Shown here piece by piece: positions 1-9,415 of a stretch of DNA of 34,005 nucleotides. The position numbers and the translations under genes were made by a program. This DNA comes from Candidatus Rokuibacteriota bacterium (GTDB lineage Bacteria > Methylomirabilota > Methylomirabilia > Rokubacteriales > CSP1-6), in NCBI GenBank assembly GCA_003220675.1, contig QHTD01000189.1:1-34005 (forward strand), in the 5' to 3' direction. The notes below the pieces were generated by a model. That model was not told the DNA's origin. It did no database searches and saw only the letters and a list, made by a program, of their open reading frames with translations. How positions within the stretch are numbered: the first letter of the stretch is position 1; each line of letters begins with the position of its first letter.

Positions 1-86
1 GATCGCGACGACGATCATCAGCTCGATGAGGGTGAAGCCCCGCTGGCTCCGCGCTCTGAATCGCCCCCTGCGCAATTGCCCGATCA
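1..86 (-). CDS. Type IV prepilin, N-terminal part only (gene continues past the window start)
   Basis: Reverse strand from ATG at 86 reads MIGQLRRGRFRARSQRGFTLIELMIVVAI, a class III prepilin signal (G|FTLIE); partial at window edge. Confidence 0.85.
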
Positions 87-195
87 TTGTCCCTCCTTAG
101 GACATGAGCCCTACACGACTTTCTCACTGACGAGCTCAGCTGCGTCGGGCCGAGCCCGCGATACTGCTCGTTTCCGGTGAGATTGACCCGATCGA

Positions 196-224
196 CCCGC
201 GGGAGGTCGTGAACCTCCCGCGGG
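196..224 (-). terminator. Perfect 12-bp stem / 5-nt loop hairpin downstream of pilin gene
   Basis: CCCGCGGGAGGT-CGTGA-ACCTCCCGCGGG just after the pilin stop codon (249); no clear T-tract, so it may be a stabilising or attenuating hairpin. Confidence 0.5.
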
Positions 225-248
225 CAAAGTCGCCTGACTCTTCTGCCG

Positions 249-668
249 CTACGGTACGATGACGCTGGTGCTGTCGCCGAAGGCTGAGATTTGGTAGGTG
301 CCGGCCGCGCTGTTTTGCGCGTAGGCGTAGGCTGCTGGCCAGCCAGCTCCCGTACCCGGCGGCGTCGGTATCGAGGCCATGAACGGCCCGGCCGCAATGT
401 TCTGACTGTTGGTGGCGACTGCCGTCAGCAGACCGAGGTTAGCCGGGAGCGCGCCCATGTGAGCCGTGTAGATCGAGACGGCCGATGCGAGGGTCCGGGA
501 GTCGGCCTGGGCCTTGGCGATGCGGGCCCGCGCCTGGACGTTGGCGTAGAGCGGGATGGCGATGGCCGCCAGGATGCCGATGATCGCCACGACGATCATC
601 AGCTCGATGAGGGTGAAGCCCCGCTGGTTCCGTGTTCTGAATCGTCTCTTGTAGAATTGCGCGATCAT
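249..668 (-). CDS. pilA: Type IV major pilin-like prepilin
   Basis: MIAQFYKRRFRTRNQRGFTLIELMIVVAIIGILAAIAIPLYANVQARARIAKAQ: prepilin peptidase site and N-terminal hydrophobic helix; AAGGAGG RBS. Confidence 0.9.
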   Translation of the reverse strand: MIAQFYKRRFRTRNQRGFTLIELMIVVAIIGILAAIAIPLYANVQARARIAKAQADSRTLASAVSIYTAHMGALPANLGLLTAVATNSQNIAAGPFMASIPTPPGTGAGWPAAYAYAQNSAAGTYQISAFGDSTSVIVP

Positions 669-729
669 TTGAATCCTCCTTAGGCTATGAGCCGCATTCG
701 ACTTTTTCCACGTCGACTAACGAGCCTAC

Positions 730-744
730 GCATCTTGCGTGCCA
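730..744 (-). promoter_or_regulatory. Candidate sigma-54 (-24/-12) promoter for pilin gene
   Basis: Minus strand TGGCACGCAAGATGC: GG-N10-GC with TGGCAC at -24; about 60 nt upstream of the pilin ATG. Confidence 0.65.
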
Positions 745-878
745 GACGCCCGATCCTGGTGGATCGCCTGATCATCAATGACTTACGCCGCGTTCCATTC
801 TCGGGGCACTTCCGATAATGACTCTACGGGGCAGTCGAGTGACGAGAAACGTCAGGACATCCCCCTCTCAGGGGGGCG

Positions 879-2261
879 TCAGCCTTGCCTTGTGAGCCGC
901 GTATACTTCTGGAGCTTGTACCGGATTTGGCGGAGGCTGACCCGGAGCAGCTCCGCGGCCCGCGTCTGCACGCCGCCCGTGCGCGCCAGCGCCGTCTGGA
1001 TGTACCGGTGCTCGATCTGGCTCAGCGTCGCTTCGAGGTCGAGCCCGTCCTCGGGGATCTCCACGGCGACGTCCTGGACGTCTCGGGGACGCCGAAGGTC
1101 GGGCGGCAGCCCTGGCGCATCGAGCCTGTCACCGCTGCCGAGCACGAGGGCCCGCTCTATGACGTTCTCCAGCTCGCGGACGTTGCCCGGCCAGCGGTAG
1201 GTCTCGAGGATCGCGAGCGCCTCCGGCGTCACGCTGCGCACGGGCCGGCCGAGCTCCGCCGACAAGCGCCTGACGAAGTGTGCCACGAGGAGCGGGATGT
1301 CCTCCCGCCGCTCGCGGAGCGGCGGGAGATGGATCGGGATCACGTTCAGGCGATAGAAGAGGTCCTCGCGGAGCACCCCGTCAGCGACGGCCTTCGCGAC
1401 CTCGCGGTTCGACGCGGCGATCAGCCGCACGTCGACCTTGATGTCGCGCGTGTCGCCGACGCGGCGGATCTCGCGCTCCTGGATCGCGCGCAGGAGCTTG
1501 ACCTGTACCGACGAGGGGACCTCGGTGACCTCGTCGAGGAAGAGCGTCCCCCCGGCCGCCGCCGAGAACAGGCCGACCGTGTTGGCCACCGCGCCGGTGA
1601 AGGCGCCTTTCACGTGGCCGAAGAGCTCGGACTCCATCAGCGTCTCGGGGACCGCGCCGCAGTTGATCGACACGAACGGGCCGTTGCGACGCGGGCTCTC
1701 CTCGTGGATCGCGCGCGCGACGAGCTCCTTGCCTGTGCCACTCTCGCCGGTGATCAGCACGGTCGAGACGCTGTCGGCAGCCTTGCGGATCGTCTCGAAG
1801 ATGTCGAGCATCTGCGGGCTCTTGCCGAGGAAGTTCTCGAAGCCGCGCTCCCGCCTCAGCTGGCGTTTGAGAGCCTGGTTCTCGTCCTGGAGCCGTTTCC
1901 GCTCGAGCGCGTTGGCGATGGTCAGCTTGATCTCGTCGACCTTGAAGGGCTTCGTCAGGTAGTCGTAGGCGCCGAGCTTCATCGCCTCGACGGCCGTCTC
2001 GGTGGAGGCGAACGCGGTGATCACGAGGACCACCGTCTGAGGCGACTGCTCCTTGGCGGCGCGCAGCACCGCGAGTCCGTCCACCTCCCGCATGCGGAGG
2101 TCGGTGATGACGAGGTCGAACGTGTCGCTCTTCAGCGCCTTGATCGCGGCTTCGCCGCCGTCGGCGACGGTCACGTCATGGCCGGCCTGCCTCAGCATGA
2201 TCGCGAGCAATTCGCGCATGCTGCGCTCGTCGTCGACGACCAGGACGCGCGTGTCAGGCAT
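879..2261 (-). CDS. pilR: NtrC-family sigma-54-dependent response regulator, PilR-like
   Basis: Receiver domain, AAA+ sigma-54 interaction domain (GESGTGKE, ELFGHVKGAFTGA), Fis-type HTH; adjacent to PilS-like kinase and pilins. Confidence 0.92.
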   Translation of the reverse strand: MPDTRVLVVDDERSMRELLAIMLRQAGHDVTVADGGEAAIKALKSDTFDLVITDLRMREVDGLAVLRAAKEQSPQTVVLVITAFASTETAVEAMKLGAYDYLTKPFKVDEIKLTIANALERKRLQDENQALKRQLRRERGFENFLGKSPQMLDIFETIRKAADSVSTVLITGESGTGKELVARAIHEESPRRNGPFVSINCGAVPETLMESELFGHVKGAFTGAVANTVGLFSAAAGGTLFLDEVTEVPSSVQVKLLRAIQEREIRRVGDTRDIKVDVRLIAASNREVAKAVADGVLREDLFYRLNVIPIHLPPLRERREDIPLLVAHFVRRLSAELGRPVRSVTPEALAILETYRWPGNVRELENVIERALVLGSGDRLDAPGLPPDLRRPRDVQDVAVEIPEDGLDLEATLSQIEHRYIQTALARTGGVQTRAAELLRVSLRQIRYKLQKYTRLTRQG

Positions 2262-3876
2262 CGCGGGCGGGCAGCGTGACCGTGAACGTGGTCCCGAGGC
2301 CCGGCGTGCTGCGCACGTCGACCTCGCCGCCGTGCTCCTGCACGATCCGGTGGACGAGCGAGAGGCCGAGCCCGGTACCCCCGGGTTTGGTGGAGAAGAA
2401 CGGCTCGAAGACGTGGGTGAGGTCGTCCGGCGCGATGCCGTGCCCGCTGTCGGTCACCCACACCTCCAGCTTCTGGCCCGGGACCGCCGTCGCTCCGACG
2501 CTCAGCTCGCCTCCCTGGGGCATCGCTTCCACCGCGTTCAGACAGAGATTCCAGAGCACCTGCCGGAACTGCTCCGGGTCCACCCGCCAGACGAGGGGCG
2601 AGGAGAACGCCCGGACGATCTTGAGGCCGCTCGCCGCCCCGCGGTGCTCGAGCAGGAGGAGGACGCCCTCGAGCGCCCCCGCGACGTTCACCGCCTGGAA
2701 GGCGAGCGGCGCTGGGCGGGCGTATTCGAGGAAGTTCGTGATGATCTGGTTGAGCCGTTCGGACTCGCGCACCACGATCTGCGACAGGCGCTCGCGCGCC
2801 TCCCCCGCAGCCGCGGTGCCCGTGAGGACCTCGATGGCGCCCGTCAGCGACGCGAGCGGGTTGCGAATCTCGTGAGCGATGTTGGCGGCCATCCGGCCCA
2901 GCGTCGCGAGCCGGTCCGCCTGGCGCATCCGCGCTTCCATCGCGCGGATCGCCGAGAGGTCGTCGCACGCGCCGATCAGCCCGAGTCGGGCGCCCTCGCC
3001 CGAGCGGAGCGCGGAGAAGGTCAGCCGCACGGGGACCGCGGTGCCGTCTGGCCGGCGGAGCAGCGTCTCGTGCCGTGTGGACGCGCGCGGGCTGGCCTCG
3101 ATCGCTGCCTCGACCTCGGGCAACGGCACGCCGTCGCCGAAGATCGCCCGCCACGGGCGGCCGATCGTCTCGTTGGCCGAGCGTCCCGTGATCTCCTCGG
3201 CGGCCCCGTTGAACGCCGTGATCCGATGGTCGCGGTCGAGGGCGATCAGGCCCGTGCCCACCGACTGGAAGACGAGGTCCTTATATGCCTGCAGGTCCCG
3301 CAGGTCCTTTCGCTGGGTCTCTAGCTCCTGGCTGGTCGCCCGGAACTGCTCCGCCAGCCCCCCGGCGACGATGGCGACAATCAGGAAGGTCCCGGCGTTG
3401 AGGAACATGGTGAGGAGCTCCAGGGCGCTGGTCTCCCCGGGCGACTCGAAGAACACGCTCGTCGGCAACACGGTGCGGCCCAGCACGACCCCGGCGTACA
3501 GCACGCTCGCCACGCCCGCCATCGCCAGACCGCCGGTCCGCGACAGGAGCATGCACGCGCCGGTGACCGACAGCACGTAGAGGAAGGCGAAGATGGACCG
3601 CCCGCCGCCCGTCGCCGCCACGATGGCCGTGATGAGCACGATGTCGAGCAGGCCGAACAGCCAGGCGACGGGACGGGGCCGGCCGCCGGGGCCGAACAGA
3701 AGCAGGACGCCCGACGAGACAGCGGCGATGAGCAGCGCGAGCGTGAGGACGACCGGATCCTGGCCCGGCACGAAGCCGGACGGCATGACCGGCCCGACCG
3801 CGAGCAGCAGCCCGGCGAGTCCGAGCCGCGCCCAGGCGAACCCGCGCAGCAGCGCGTTGACGTTGAGCGCCTTCAC
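2254..3876 (-). CDS. pilS: PAS-domain membrane sensor histidine kinase, PilS-like
   Basis: N-terminal TM segments, PAS, HEIRNPLASL H-box, HATPase; overlaps pilR by 8 nt. Confidence 0.9.
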   Translation of the reverse strand: MKALNVNALLRGFAWARLGLAGLLLAVGPVMPSGFVPGQDPVVLTLALLIAAVSSGVLLLFGPGGRPRPVAWLFGLLDIVLITAIVAATGGGRSIFAFLYVLSVTGACMLLSRTGGLAMAGVASVLYAGVVLGRTVLPTSVFFESPGETSALELLTMFLNAGTFLIVAIVAGGLAEQFRATSQELETQRKDLRDLQAYKDLVFQSVGTGLIALDRDHRITAFNGAAEEITGRSANETIGRPWRAIFGDGVPLPEVEAAIEASPRASTRHETLLRRPDGTAVPVRLTFSALRSGEGARLGLIGACDDLSAIRAMEARMRQADRLATLGRMAANIAHEIRNPLASLTGAIEVLTGTAAAGEARERLSQIVVRESERLNQIITNFLEYARPAPLAFQAVNVAGALEGVLLLLEHRGAASGLKIVRAFSSPLVWRVDPEQFRQVLWNLCLNAVEAMPQGGELSVGATAVPGQKLEVWVTDSGHGIAPDDLTHVFEPFFSTKPGGTGLGLSLVHRIVQEHGGEVDVRSTPGLGTTFTVTLPARDA

Positions 3877-3880
3877 TACT

Positions 3881-5083
3881 TCACTTCATCACCGTGACCA
3901 GCTTGAAGATCGGCAAGTACATTGCGACGACGAGGCCACCGACGACGACGCCGAGGAACACGATCATGAGCGGCTCGAGCAGCGACGTGAGCGCGGTCAC
4001 CGCGGTGTCGACCTCGTCGTCGTAGAAGTCGGCGATCTTCTGGAGCATCTGGTCGAGAGCGCCGGTGTTCTCGCCCACGTTGATCATGTGCACCACCATG
4101 GGCGGGAACACGGTACTGCCCTTCAGCGGCTCCGACAGCGTGCGGCCCGAGGTGACGGCCGCGCGCGCCTCCATCACCGTGGCCTCGACGACGCGGTTGC
4201 CGGCTGACCGCGCCGTGATGAGGAGCCCCTCGAGGATCGGGACGCCGGATGAGATGAGCGTGCCGAGCGTGCGCGTGAACCGGGCGACGGCGACCTTACG
4301 GATCAGCATGCCCATGACCGGCACCTTCAGGAGGAATGCGTCGATGACTTTGCTGCCCTGGTCGGTCCCGTAGTAGCGCTTGAGCGTGTAGACGCCGGCC
4401 GCGCCCGCGAGCACCATGAAGACGATATATCTCTGCGTGAAGTCGGAGACCCACATGACGATCCGCGTGGGCATCGGTAGGCCGGCGCCGAGGCCCTGGA
4501 ACATCTTCGCGAAGGTCGGGATGACGAAGATCATCATGAAAATGATCACGAGGACGGCGACGCTGACGATCGTGATCGGGTAGACCATGGCGCCCTTGAC
4601 CTTGCTCTTCAGCTTGGCGGCCTTCTCGATGTAACCGGACAGCCGCTGCAGGACGACGTCGAGGACACCGCCGGACTCGCCGACCGCGAGCATGTTGACG
4701 AAGAGGTCGTTGAACACCTTCGGGAACTTCCTGAACGACTCCGCCAGGGTGGCCCCACCCTCGACCTCGCGCGCGATGCGGCTCGTCACCAAGCGCAGGG
4801 TTTTGGAGTCGCTCTGCTCGGACAGGATCTGCAGGCACTGGGCGATCGGGAGACCGGCGTCGACCATCGTGGAGAACTGGCGCGTGTAGATCGCGAGGTC
4901 CTTGTCCTTGACTGAGCCGCCGATCTTCTTGACGGCCGCGACCTTGGCTTGGCGTTCCTGGACGGAGAGGGCGATCACGCCTTTCGTCCGGAGCTGCGCG
5001 ACGGCAGCCGGCCGGTCGTTGGCCTCGATCTCGCCGGCCACGATTCCGGCCCCCGACCGGCCACGATACGCGAAGACGGGCAT
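3881..5083 (-). CDS. pilC: Type IV pilus inner-membrane platform protein PilC (GspF family)
   Basis: Full-length GspF-like protein with duplicated T2SSF domains; located after pilT. Confidence 0.93.
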   Translation of the reverse strand: MPVFAYRGRSGAGIVAGEIEANDRPAAVAQLRTKGVIALSVQERQAKVAAVKKIGGSVKDKDLAIYTRQFSTMVDAGLPIAQCLQILSEQSDSKTLRLVTSRIAREVEGGATLAESFRKFPKVFNDLFVNMLAVGESGGVLDVVLQRLSGYIEKAAKLKSKVKGAMVYPITIVSVAVLVIIFMMIFVIPTFAKMFQGLGAGLPMPTRIVMWVSDFTQRYIVFMVLAGAAGVYTLKRYYGTDQGSKVIDAFLLKVPVMGMLIRKVAVARFTRTLGTLISSGVPILEGLLITARSAGNRVVEATVMEARAAVTSGRTLSEPLKGSTVFPPMVVHMINVGENTGALDQMLQKIADFYDDEVDTAVTALTSLLEPLMIVFLGVVVGGLVVAMYLPIFKLVTVMK

Positions 5084-5092
5084 GCTCCCCTC

Positions 5093-6226
5093 CTACCGCT
5101 TGCTGAAGGGCGACCCGCCGTGGGCCGGCGCGCCCGGCGCGGCTGACGCGGCTGTCGAGGGGGCGCCGCCTTCGAGAAGCTGGAGCAGTTCCTCGACCAT
5201 CATCGACTGGTTCAACGCCTCGTCACGCGTGATCTGGTTCCGCCTCACGAGATCGGCGAGCGACTGGTTCATCGTCTGCATCCCGTACTTGACCCCTGTC
5301 CCGATCGCCGAGTAGATCTGGTGGATCTTGTCCTCGCGGATCAGGTTCCGGATGGCGGGCGTGGCCACCATGATCTCCATCGACATCACGCGCCCGCCGC
5401 CGACCTTGGGGATCAGGGCCTGCGAGAGCACACCCTCGACGACGAGGGCGAGCTGGGCGCGGACCTGCGGCTGCTGGTTGGTCGGGAACACATCGATGAT
5501 CCGGTTGACCGTCTGGGCGCAGGAGTTCGTGTGCAGCGTGGCGAAGGTGAGGTGCCCGGTCTCGGCGATCGTCAACGCCGCTGCGATCGTCTCGAGGTCG
5601 CGCATCTCGCCGACGAGCACGACGTCCGGGTCCTGCCGGGGGATCGCCTTGAGCGCCTTCTGGAACGAGTGCGTGTCCGAGAACACCTCGCGCTGGTTCA
5701 CGAGGCACGACTTGTGCGGGTGCACGAATTCGATCGGGTCCTCGACCGTCACGATGTGATCGTGGCGCTCGTTGTTGATCTTGTCGATCATCGCGGCCAG
5801 GGTCGTGGACTTGCCCGATCCGGTCGGGCCCGTTACGAGGACCAACCCCTTCGGTCGGTCCGCGAGCTGCTGGACGATGGGGGGCAGGCTGAGGTCCTCG
5901 AACGTGCGGATCTTGTACGGAATGAGGCGGATCGCCGAGCCCACGGCGCCGCGCTGGCGAAACACGTTGCAGCGGAAACGGGCCAGCCCCTGGATGCCAA
6001 AGGAGAGGTCGAGCTCGTTCTCCTCCTCGAACTTCTGCTTCTGCGTTTCGTTGAGGACGCTGTACGCGAGCCGCTGCGTGTCCTGCGGCGTCAGCTGCTC
6101 GAACTGGGTGAGCTGGACGAGGCTCCCATCGATCCGGAGCTGCGGGTACGTCCCGCTCGTGAGGTGGAGATCGGACGCCCGTCGGTCCACCATGAGCTGG
6201 AGCAGATCGGCCATGTTCGCGGCCAT
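5093..6226 (-). CDS. pilT: Twitching motility retraction ATPase PilT
   Basis: GPTGSGKST Walker A, EDPIEF, GEMRDLETI, AIRNLIRE motif. Confidence 0.95.
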   Translation of the reverse strand: MAANMADLLQLMVDRRASDLHLTSGTYPQLRIDGSLVQLTQFEQLTPQDTQRLAYSVLNETQKQKFEEENELDLSFGIQGLARFRCNVFRQRGAVGSAIRLIPYKIRTFEDLSLPPIVQQLADRPKGLVLVTGPTGSGKSTTLAAMIDKINNERHDHIVTVEDPIEFVHPHKSCLVNQREVFSDTHSFQKALKAIPRQDPDVVLVGEMRDLETIAAALTIAETGHLTFATLHTNSCAQTVNRIIDVFPTNQQPQVRAQLALVVEGVLSQALIPKVGGGRVMSMEIMVATPAIRNLIREDKIHQIYSAIGTGVKYGMQTMNQSLADLVRRNQITRDEALNQSMMVEELLQLLEGGAPSTAASAAPGAPAHGGSPFSKR

Positions 6227-6256
6227 TGGTCCCCCTTCGTCGCCGGAGCCCGTCGG

Positions 6257-8002
6257 CTAGGCGAGCGTGACTCGCAGCACCTCTTCGATGCTCGTCGTTC
6301 CCGCGAGCACCTTCAGAAGGGCGGCCTGCCGCAGGGTCTTCATGCCCTGAGACTGCGCGATCTCCCGAATTGCCGCGATCGTCGCGGACCGGAGGATCGC
6401 GTCCTTGAGTTCCTCGCTGATCGGCATGACCTCGTAGATCGCCACGCGCCCCTTCATGCCGGTGAAGCTGCACGTCGGGCAGCCCTTGCTCTTGTGGATC
6501 GTGACCTTCCCGCGCCCGGTCGGGACGTGGCCGTAGGGGGCGAGCGACTCCTCGTCGACCTCATACGGCTCCTTGCACGCGGCGCACAGCCGGCGGGCGA
6601 GCCGCTGCGCCAGGATCAGCAGGAGCGAGGACGAAAGGAGAAACGGCTGGATCCCCATCTCCAGGAGCCGCGCGATGGTCGAAGGGCAGTCGTTCGTGTG
6701 GAGCGTGGTGAACACGAGGTGGCCGGTGAGCGCTGCGCGGATCGAGATCTGCGCCGTCTCGACGTCGCGCGTCTCGCCGACCAGGATCACGTCCGGGTCC
6801 TGGCGCAGGAAGGAGCGGAGCGCGGCGGCGAAGGTCCGCCCGATGCCCTCGTTGACCTGCAGCTGGTTGACGCCCTTGAGGTTGTACTCGACCGGGTCCT
6901 CGGCGGTCATGATGTTGACGTCGGGGTTATTGATCGTGTGGATCGCCGAGTAGAGGGTCGTCGTCTTGCCCGAGCCGGTCGGCCCCGTGATGAGGACCAT
7001 GCCGTAGGGCTGGCGGATCGCGACGTTGAACTTCTCGAGGCTCCACGAGTCGAAGCCGAGCTTGGTGAGGTCGAGCTGCAGCGCGTCCTTGTCGAGGATG
7101 CGGAGGACGGCTTTCTCACCGAAGATCGTCGGCAGGGTCGAGACACGGAAGTCGATCTCGCGGTTGTTGTACTTCAGCTTGATGCGCCCGTCCTGCGGTA
7201 GGCGCCGCTCGGCGATATCGAGGCTCGACATGATCTTGATGCGCGACAGGATCGCCGACTCGAGGCGCTTGGGCGGGGCGAGCATCTCGTGAAGGACGCC
7301 GTCCATCCGGAAGCGAATCCGGAAGACCTTCTCGTACGTCTCGAAGTGGATGTCCGAGGCGCCCTTCTGGATCGCGTCCACGAGCACCATGTTCACGAGC
7401 TTGACGACGGGCGCCTCGCCGCCCGACTCCTTCAGCTCGAAGATGTCGACCTGGGCGCTCTTCTCCTCCTCGTCACCCTCGACGACTTCGACGTTCGCGA
7501 GGTCCGTGGACATGTCCTGCATGGCGCTCGCGATCGCATCGGTCTTTGACTCGTAGTGACGGTCGATGGCCTTCCGGATCGCCGACTGCGAAGCGACCAG
7601 CGGCAGCACCTGGAGGTTCGTCATGAACGCGATGTCGTCGAGGGCGAAGACGTTGGTCGGGTCGGCCATCGCGACGGCCAGCGAGCTGCCCATTTTCCTG
7701 ACGGGAATAACCTCGTACTTCTTCGCGATGGGCGCCGGCACGAGGCGGAGGACCCCGGGGTCGATCTCGAGCTGGGCGAGCGTGATGGAGGGCACACCGT
7801 ACTGGCGAGAGAGGAACCCGATCAGCTGCTCCTCGTTGATGAAGCCGAGCTTGATGAGAACGGAGCCGAGCTTCTCGGTGGAACCCTTCTGCTCGCCGAG
7901 GGCCTTCTGAAGCTGCGCAGGGGTCAGCAGCCCATCGGCGACCAGGAGGTCTCCGAGCCGCCGGTTGAACGACTGTCCCAGTTTCTGTTGCGGCTGCGCC
8001 AT
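6257..8002 (-). CDS. pilB: Type IV pilus assembly ATPase PilB (GspE family)
   Basis: MshEN N-terminal domain, GPTGSGKTTTLYSA, RDPDVILVGETRD, CxxC pairs (CAAC, CPTC). Confidence 0.95.
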   Translation of the reverse strand: MAQPQQKLGQSFNRRLGDLLVADGLLTPAQLQKALGEQKGSTEKLGSVLIKLGFINEEQLIGFLSRQYGVPSITLAQLEIDPGVLRLVPAPIAKKYEVIPVRKMGSSLAVAMADPTNVFALDDIAFMTNLQVLPLVASQSAIRKAIDRHYESKTDAIASAMQDMSTDLANVEVVEGDEEEKSAQVDIFELKESGGEAPVVKLVNMVLVDAIQKGASDIHFETYEKVFRIRFRMDGVLHEMLAPPKRLESAILSRIKIMSSLDIAERRLPQDGRIKLKYNNREIDFRVSTLPTIFGEKAVLRILDKDALQLDLTKLGFDSWSLEKFNVAIRQPYGMVLITGPTGSGKTTTLYSAIHTINNPDVNIMTAEDPVEYNLKGVNQLQVNEGIGRTFAAALRSFLRQDPDVILVGETRDVETAQISIRAALTGHLVFTTLHTNDCPSTIARLLEMGIQPFLLSSSLLLILAQRLARRLCAACKEPYEVDEESLAPYGHVPTGRGKVTIHKSKGCPTCSFTGMKGRVAIYEVMPISEELKDAILRSATIAAIREIAQSQGMKTLRQAALLKVLAGTTSIEEVLRVTLA

Positions 8003-8008
8003 AGATTT

Positions 8009-8545
8009 TTACTGTACCCCACCCAGTCGTTTCAACGTATCGGTAAAGGCTTTGTAAGCGTCGTCCTGGTACAGCACGAACGTGACCCGCTTGAGGGAGG
8101 TCCCGCCGGCTTTCAGGTGGCCGATGACCGCGTTCAGCATGGCCTCACCCGAGACAGCCGGCGGCACGTGCCCGACGCCCGTTCCGAGCGCCGGGAGCGC
8201 CAGGGACGTGATCCGGCGCTTGGCGGCGAGCGCCAAGACCGCGCGCGTGGTGGCGGCGATCTTCTCCGCGTCGGTCTTGAGATCGGGTCCCATCACCGCA
8301 GCGTGAATGACGTGGGTCGCGGCCAGGTTGCCCCCGGTGGTCAGCACGGCCTCGCCCACCTCCACCGGGCCCTGGCGCATGGCGTCCTCCTCGATGATGA
8401 CGCCGCCCTTCCGTTTGATGGCGCCCGCGACGCCGGCGCCCATCGCGAGCGTCGAATTCGCGGCGTTGACGATCGCGTCGACCTCGCAGTCGGTGATGTC
8501 GCCACGCTCGATCGAAACGGACGAGTCGCCGATCCTGAGCTTCAC
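8009..8545 (-). CDS. Macro domain protein (ADP-ribose/O-acetyl-ADP-ribose binding)
   Basis: VDAIVNAANSTLAMGAGVAGAIKRKGG...ALPALGTGVGHVP; GTG start at 8545 overlaps the mazG stop codon (GTGA). Confidence 0.9.
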   Translation of the reverse strand: MKLRIGDSSVSIERGDITDCEVDAIVNAANSTLAMGAGVAGAIKRKGGVIIEEDAMRQGPVEVGEAVLTTGGNLAATHVIHAAVMGPDLKTDAEKIAATTRAVLALAAKRRITSLALPALGTGVGHVPPAVSGEAMLNAVIGHLKAGGTSLKRVTFVLYQDDAYKAFTDTLKRLGGVQ

Positions 8546-9351
8546 GGCTTGGCCCGGCTGCGCTCGTGGGCCTTGGCGGACTCCCACGACCGCTCCATCT
8601 CGTCCTGCGGGACCGCGCCGACCGACTTGCCCTGCGCGATGAGGCCCGCCTCCATCTCGGCGAAGCGGCGCCGGAACTTCTCGATGGCGTCCTGCAGGGC
8701 CTCCTCGGCGTCGATCGAGGAGAGCCGCGCCACGTTCACGAGAGAGAACAGCGCGTCGCCCAGCTCTTCCTGCACGCGCTCGACCTCACCCGATGCGAGT
8801 GCCGCGGCGGCTTCGCGGATCTCCTCCTCCACCTTGGCCCACGCCGACCGGGCGTCCGGCCAGTCGAAGGACACACGCGCGGCCTTGGTTTGGATCCGGT
8901 GCGCGCGCAACAGCGCGGGCAGCGACCGTGGAACGCCGTCGATCGCGGAGCGTGGGTGCCCTGTCCGCTCGGCTTCGCGCCGTTTGATCGCCTCCCACTG
9001 CGCGAGGGCCTCCTTCGGCGTCGCGACCGACGCGTCGCCGAACACGTGGGGGTGGCGGCTCACCATCTTGTCGATGAGGCGCCGCAGAAGGTCGGGCATC
9101 GCGAACTCGCCGACCTCCTCGGCCAGGCGCGCGAGGAAGACCACCTGGAAGAGCAGATCGCCAAGCTCCTCTTGCAGCTCCGCTGGGTTCCCCACCGCGA
9201 TCGCCTCGAGAACCTCGTACGCCTCCTCGATCAGGTAGGGCTTGAGAGAGGTCCGCGTCTGCTCACGGTCCCAGGGGCAGCCGTCGGGCCCGCGCAGCCG
9301 CGCCATGACGTCGAGGAGTCGTTCGAAGAGAACACCGGGGGACTCGGTCAT
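8542..9351 (-). CDS. mazG: Nucleoside triphosphate pyrophosphohydrolase MazG
   Basis: LRGPDGCPWDREQTRTSLKPYLIEEAYEVLEAI and EELGDLLFQVVFLA, second MazG repeat; start taken at MTESPG. Confidence 0.93.
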   Translation of the reverse strand: MTESPGVLFERLLDVMARLRGPDGCPWDREQTRTSLKPYLIEEAYEVLEAIAVGNPAELQEELGDLLFQVVFLARLAEEVGEFAMPDLLRRLIDKMVSRHPHVFGDASVATPKEALAQWEAIKRREAERTGHPRSAIDGVPRSLPALLRAHRIQTKAARVSFDWPDARSAWAKVEEEIREAAAALASGEVERVQEELGDALFSLVNVARLSSIDAEEALQDAIEKFRRRFAEMEAGLIAQGKSVGAVPQDEMERSWESAKAHERSRAKP

Positions 9352-9415
9352 ATCCGTTCCTGGGGCTAAGTCGATTATACAGCACGCGTTTTTGCGTATG
9401 CTAGGCTCGCTCCTG

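Noticed and set aside
861-875. CCCCCT-CTC-AGGGGG hairpin just downstream of pilR
   Set aside because: Short 6-bp stem without a T-tract; too weak to call as a terminator.
5321-7201. 626-aa plus-strand ORF antisense to pilT/pilB
   Set aside because: High-GC shadow ORF; low-complexity Arg/Asp/Glu/Leu-rich translation, while the opposite strand encodes clear PilT and PilB.
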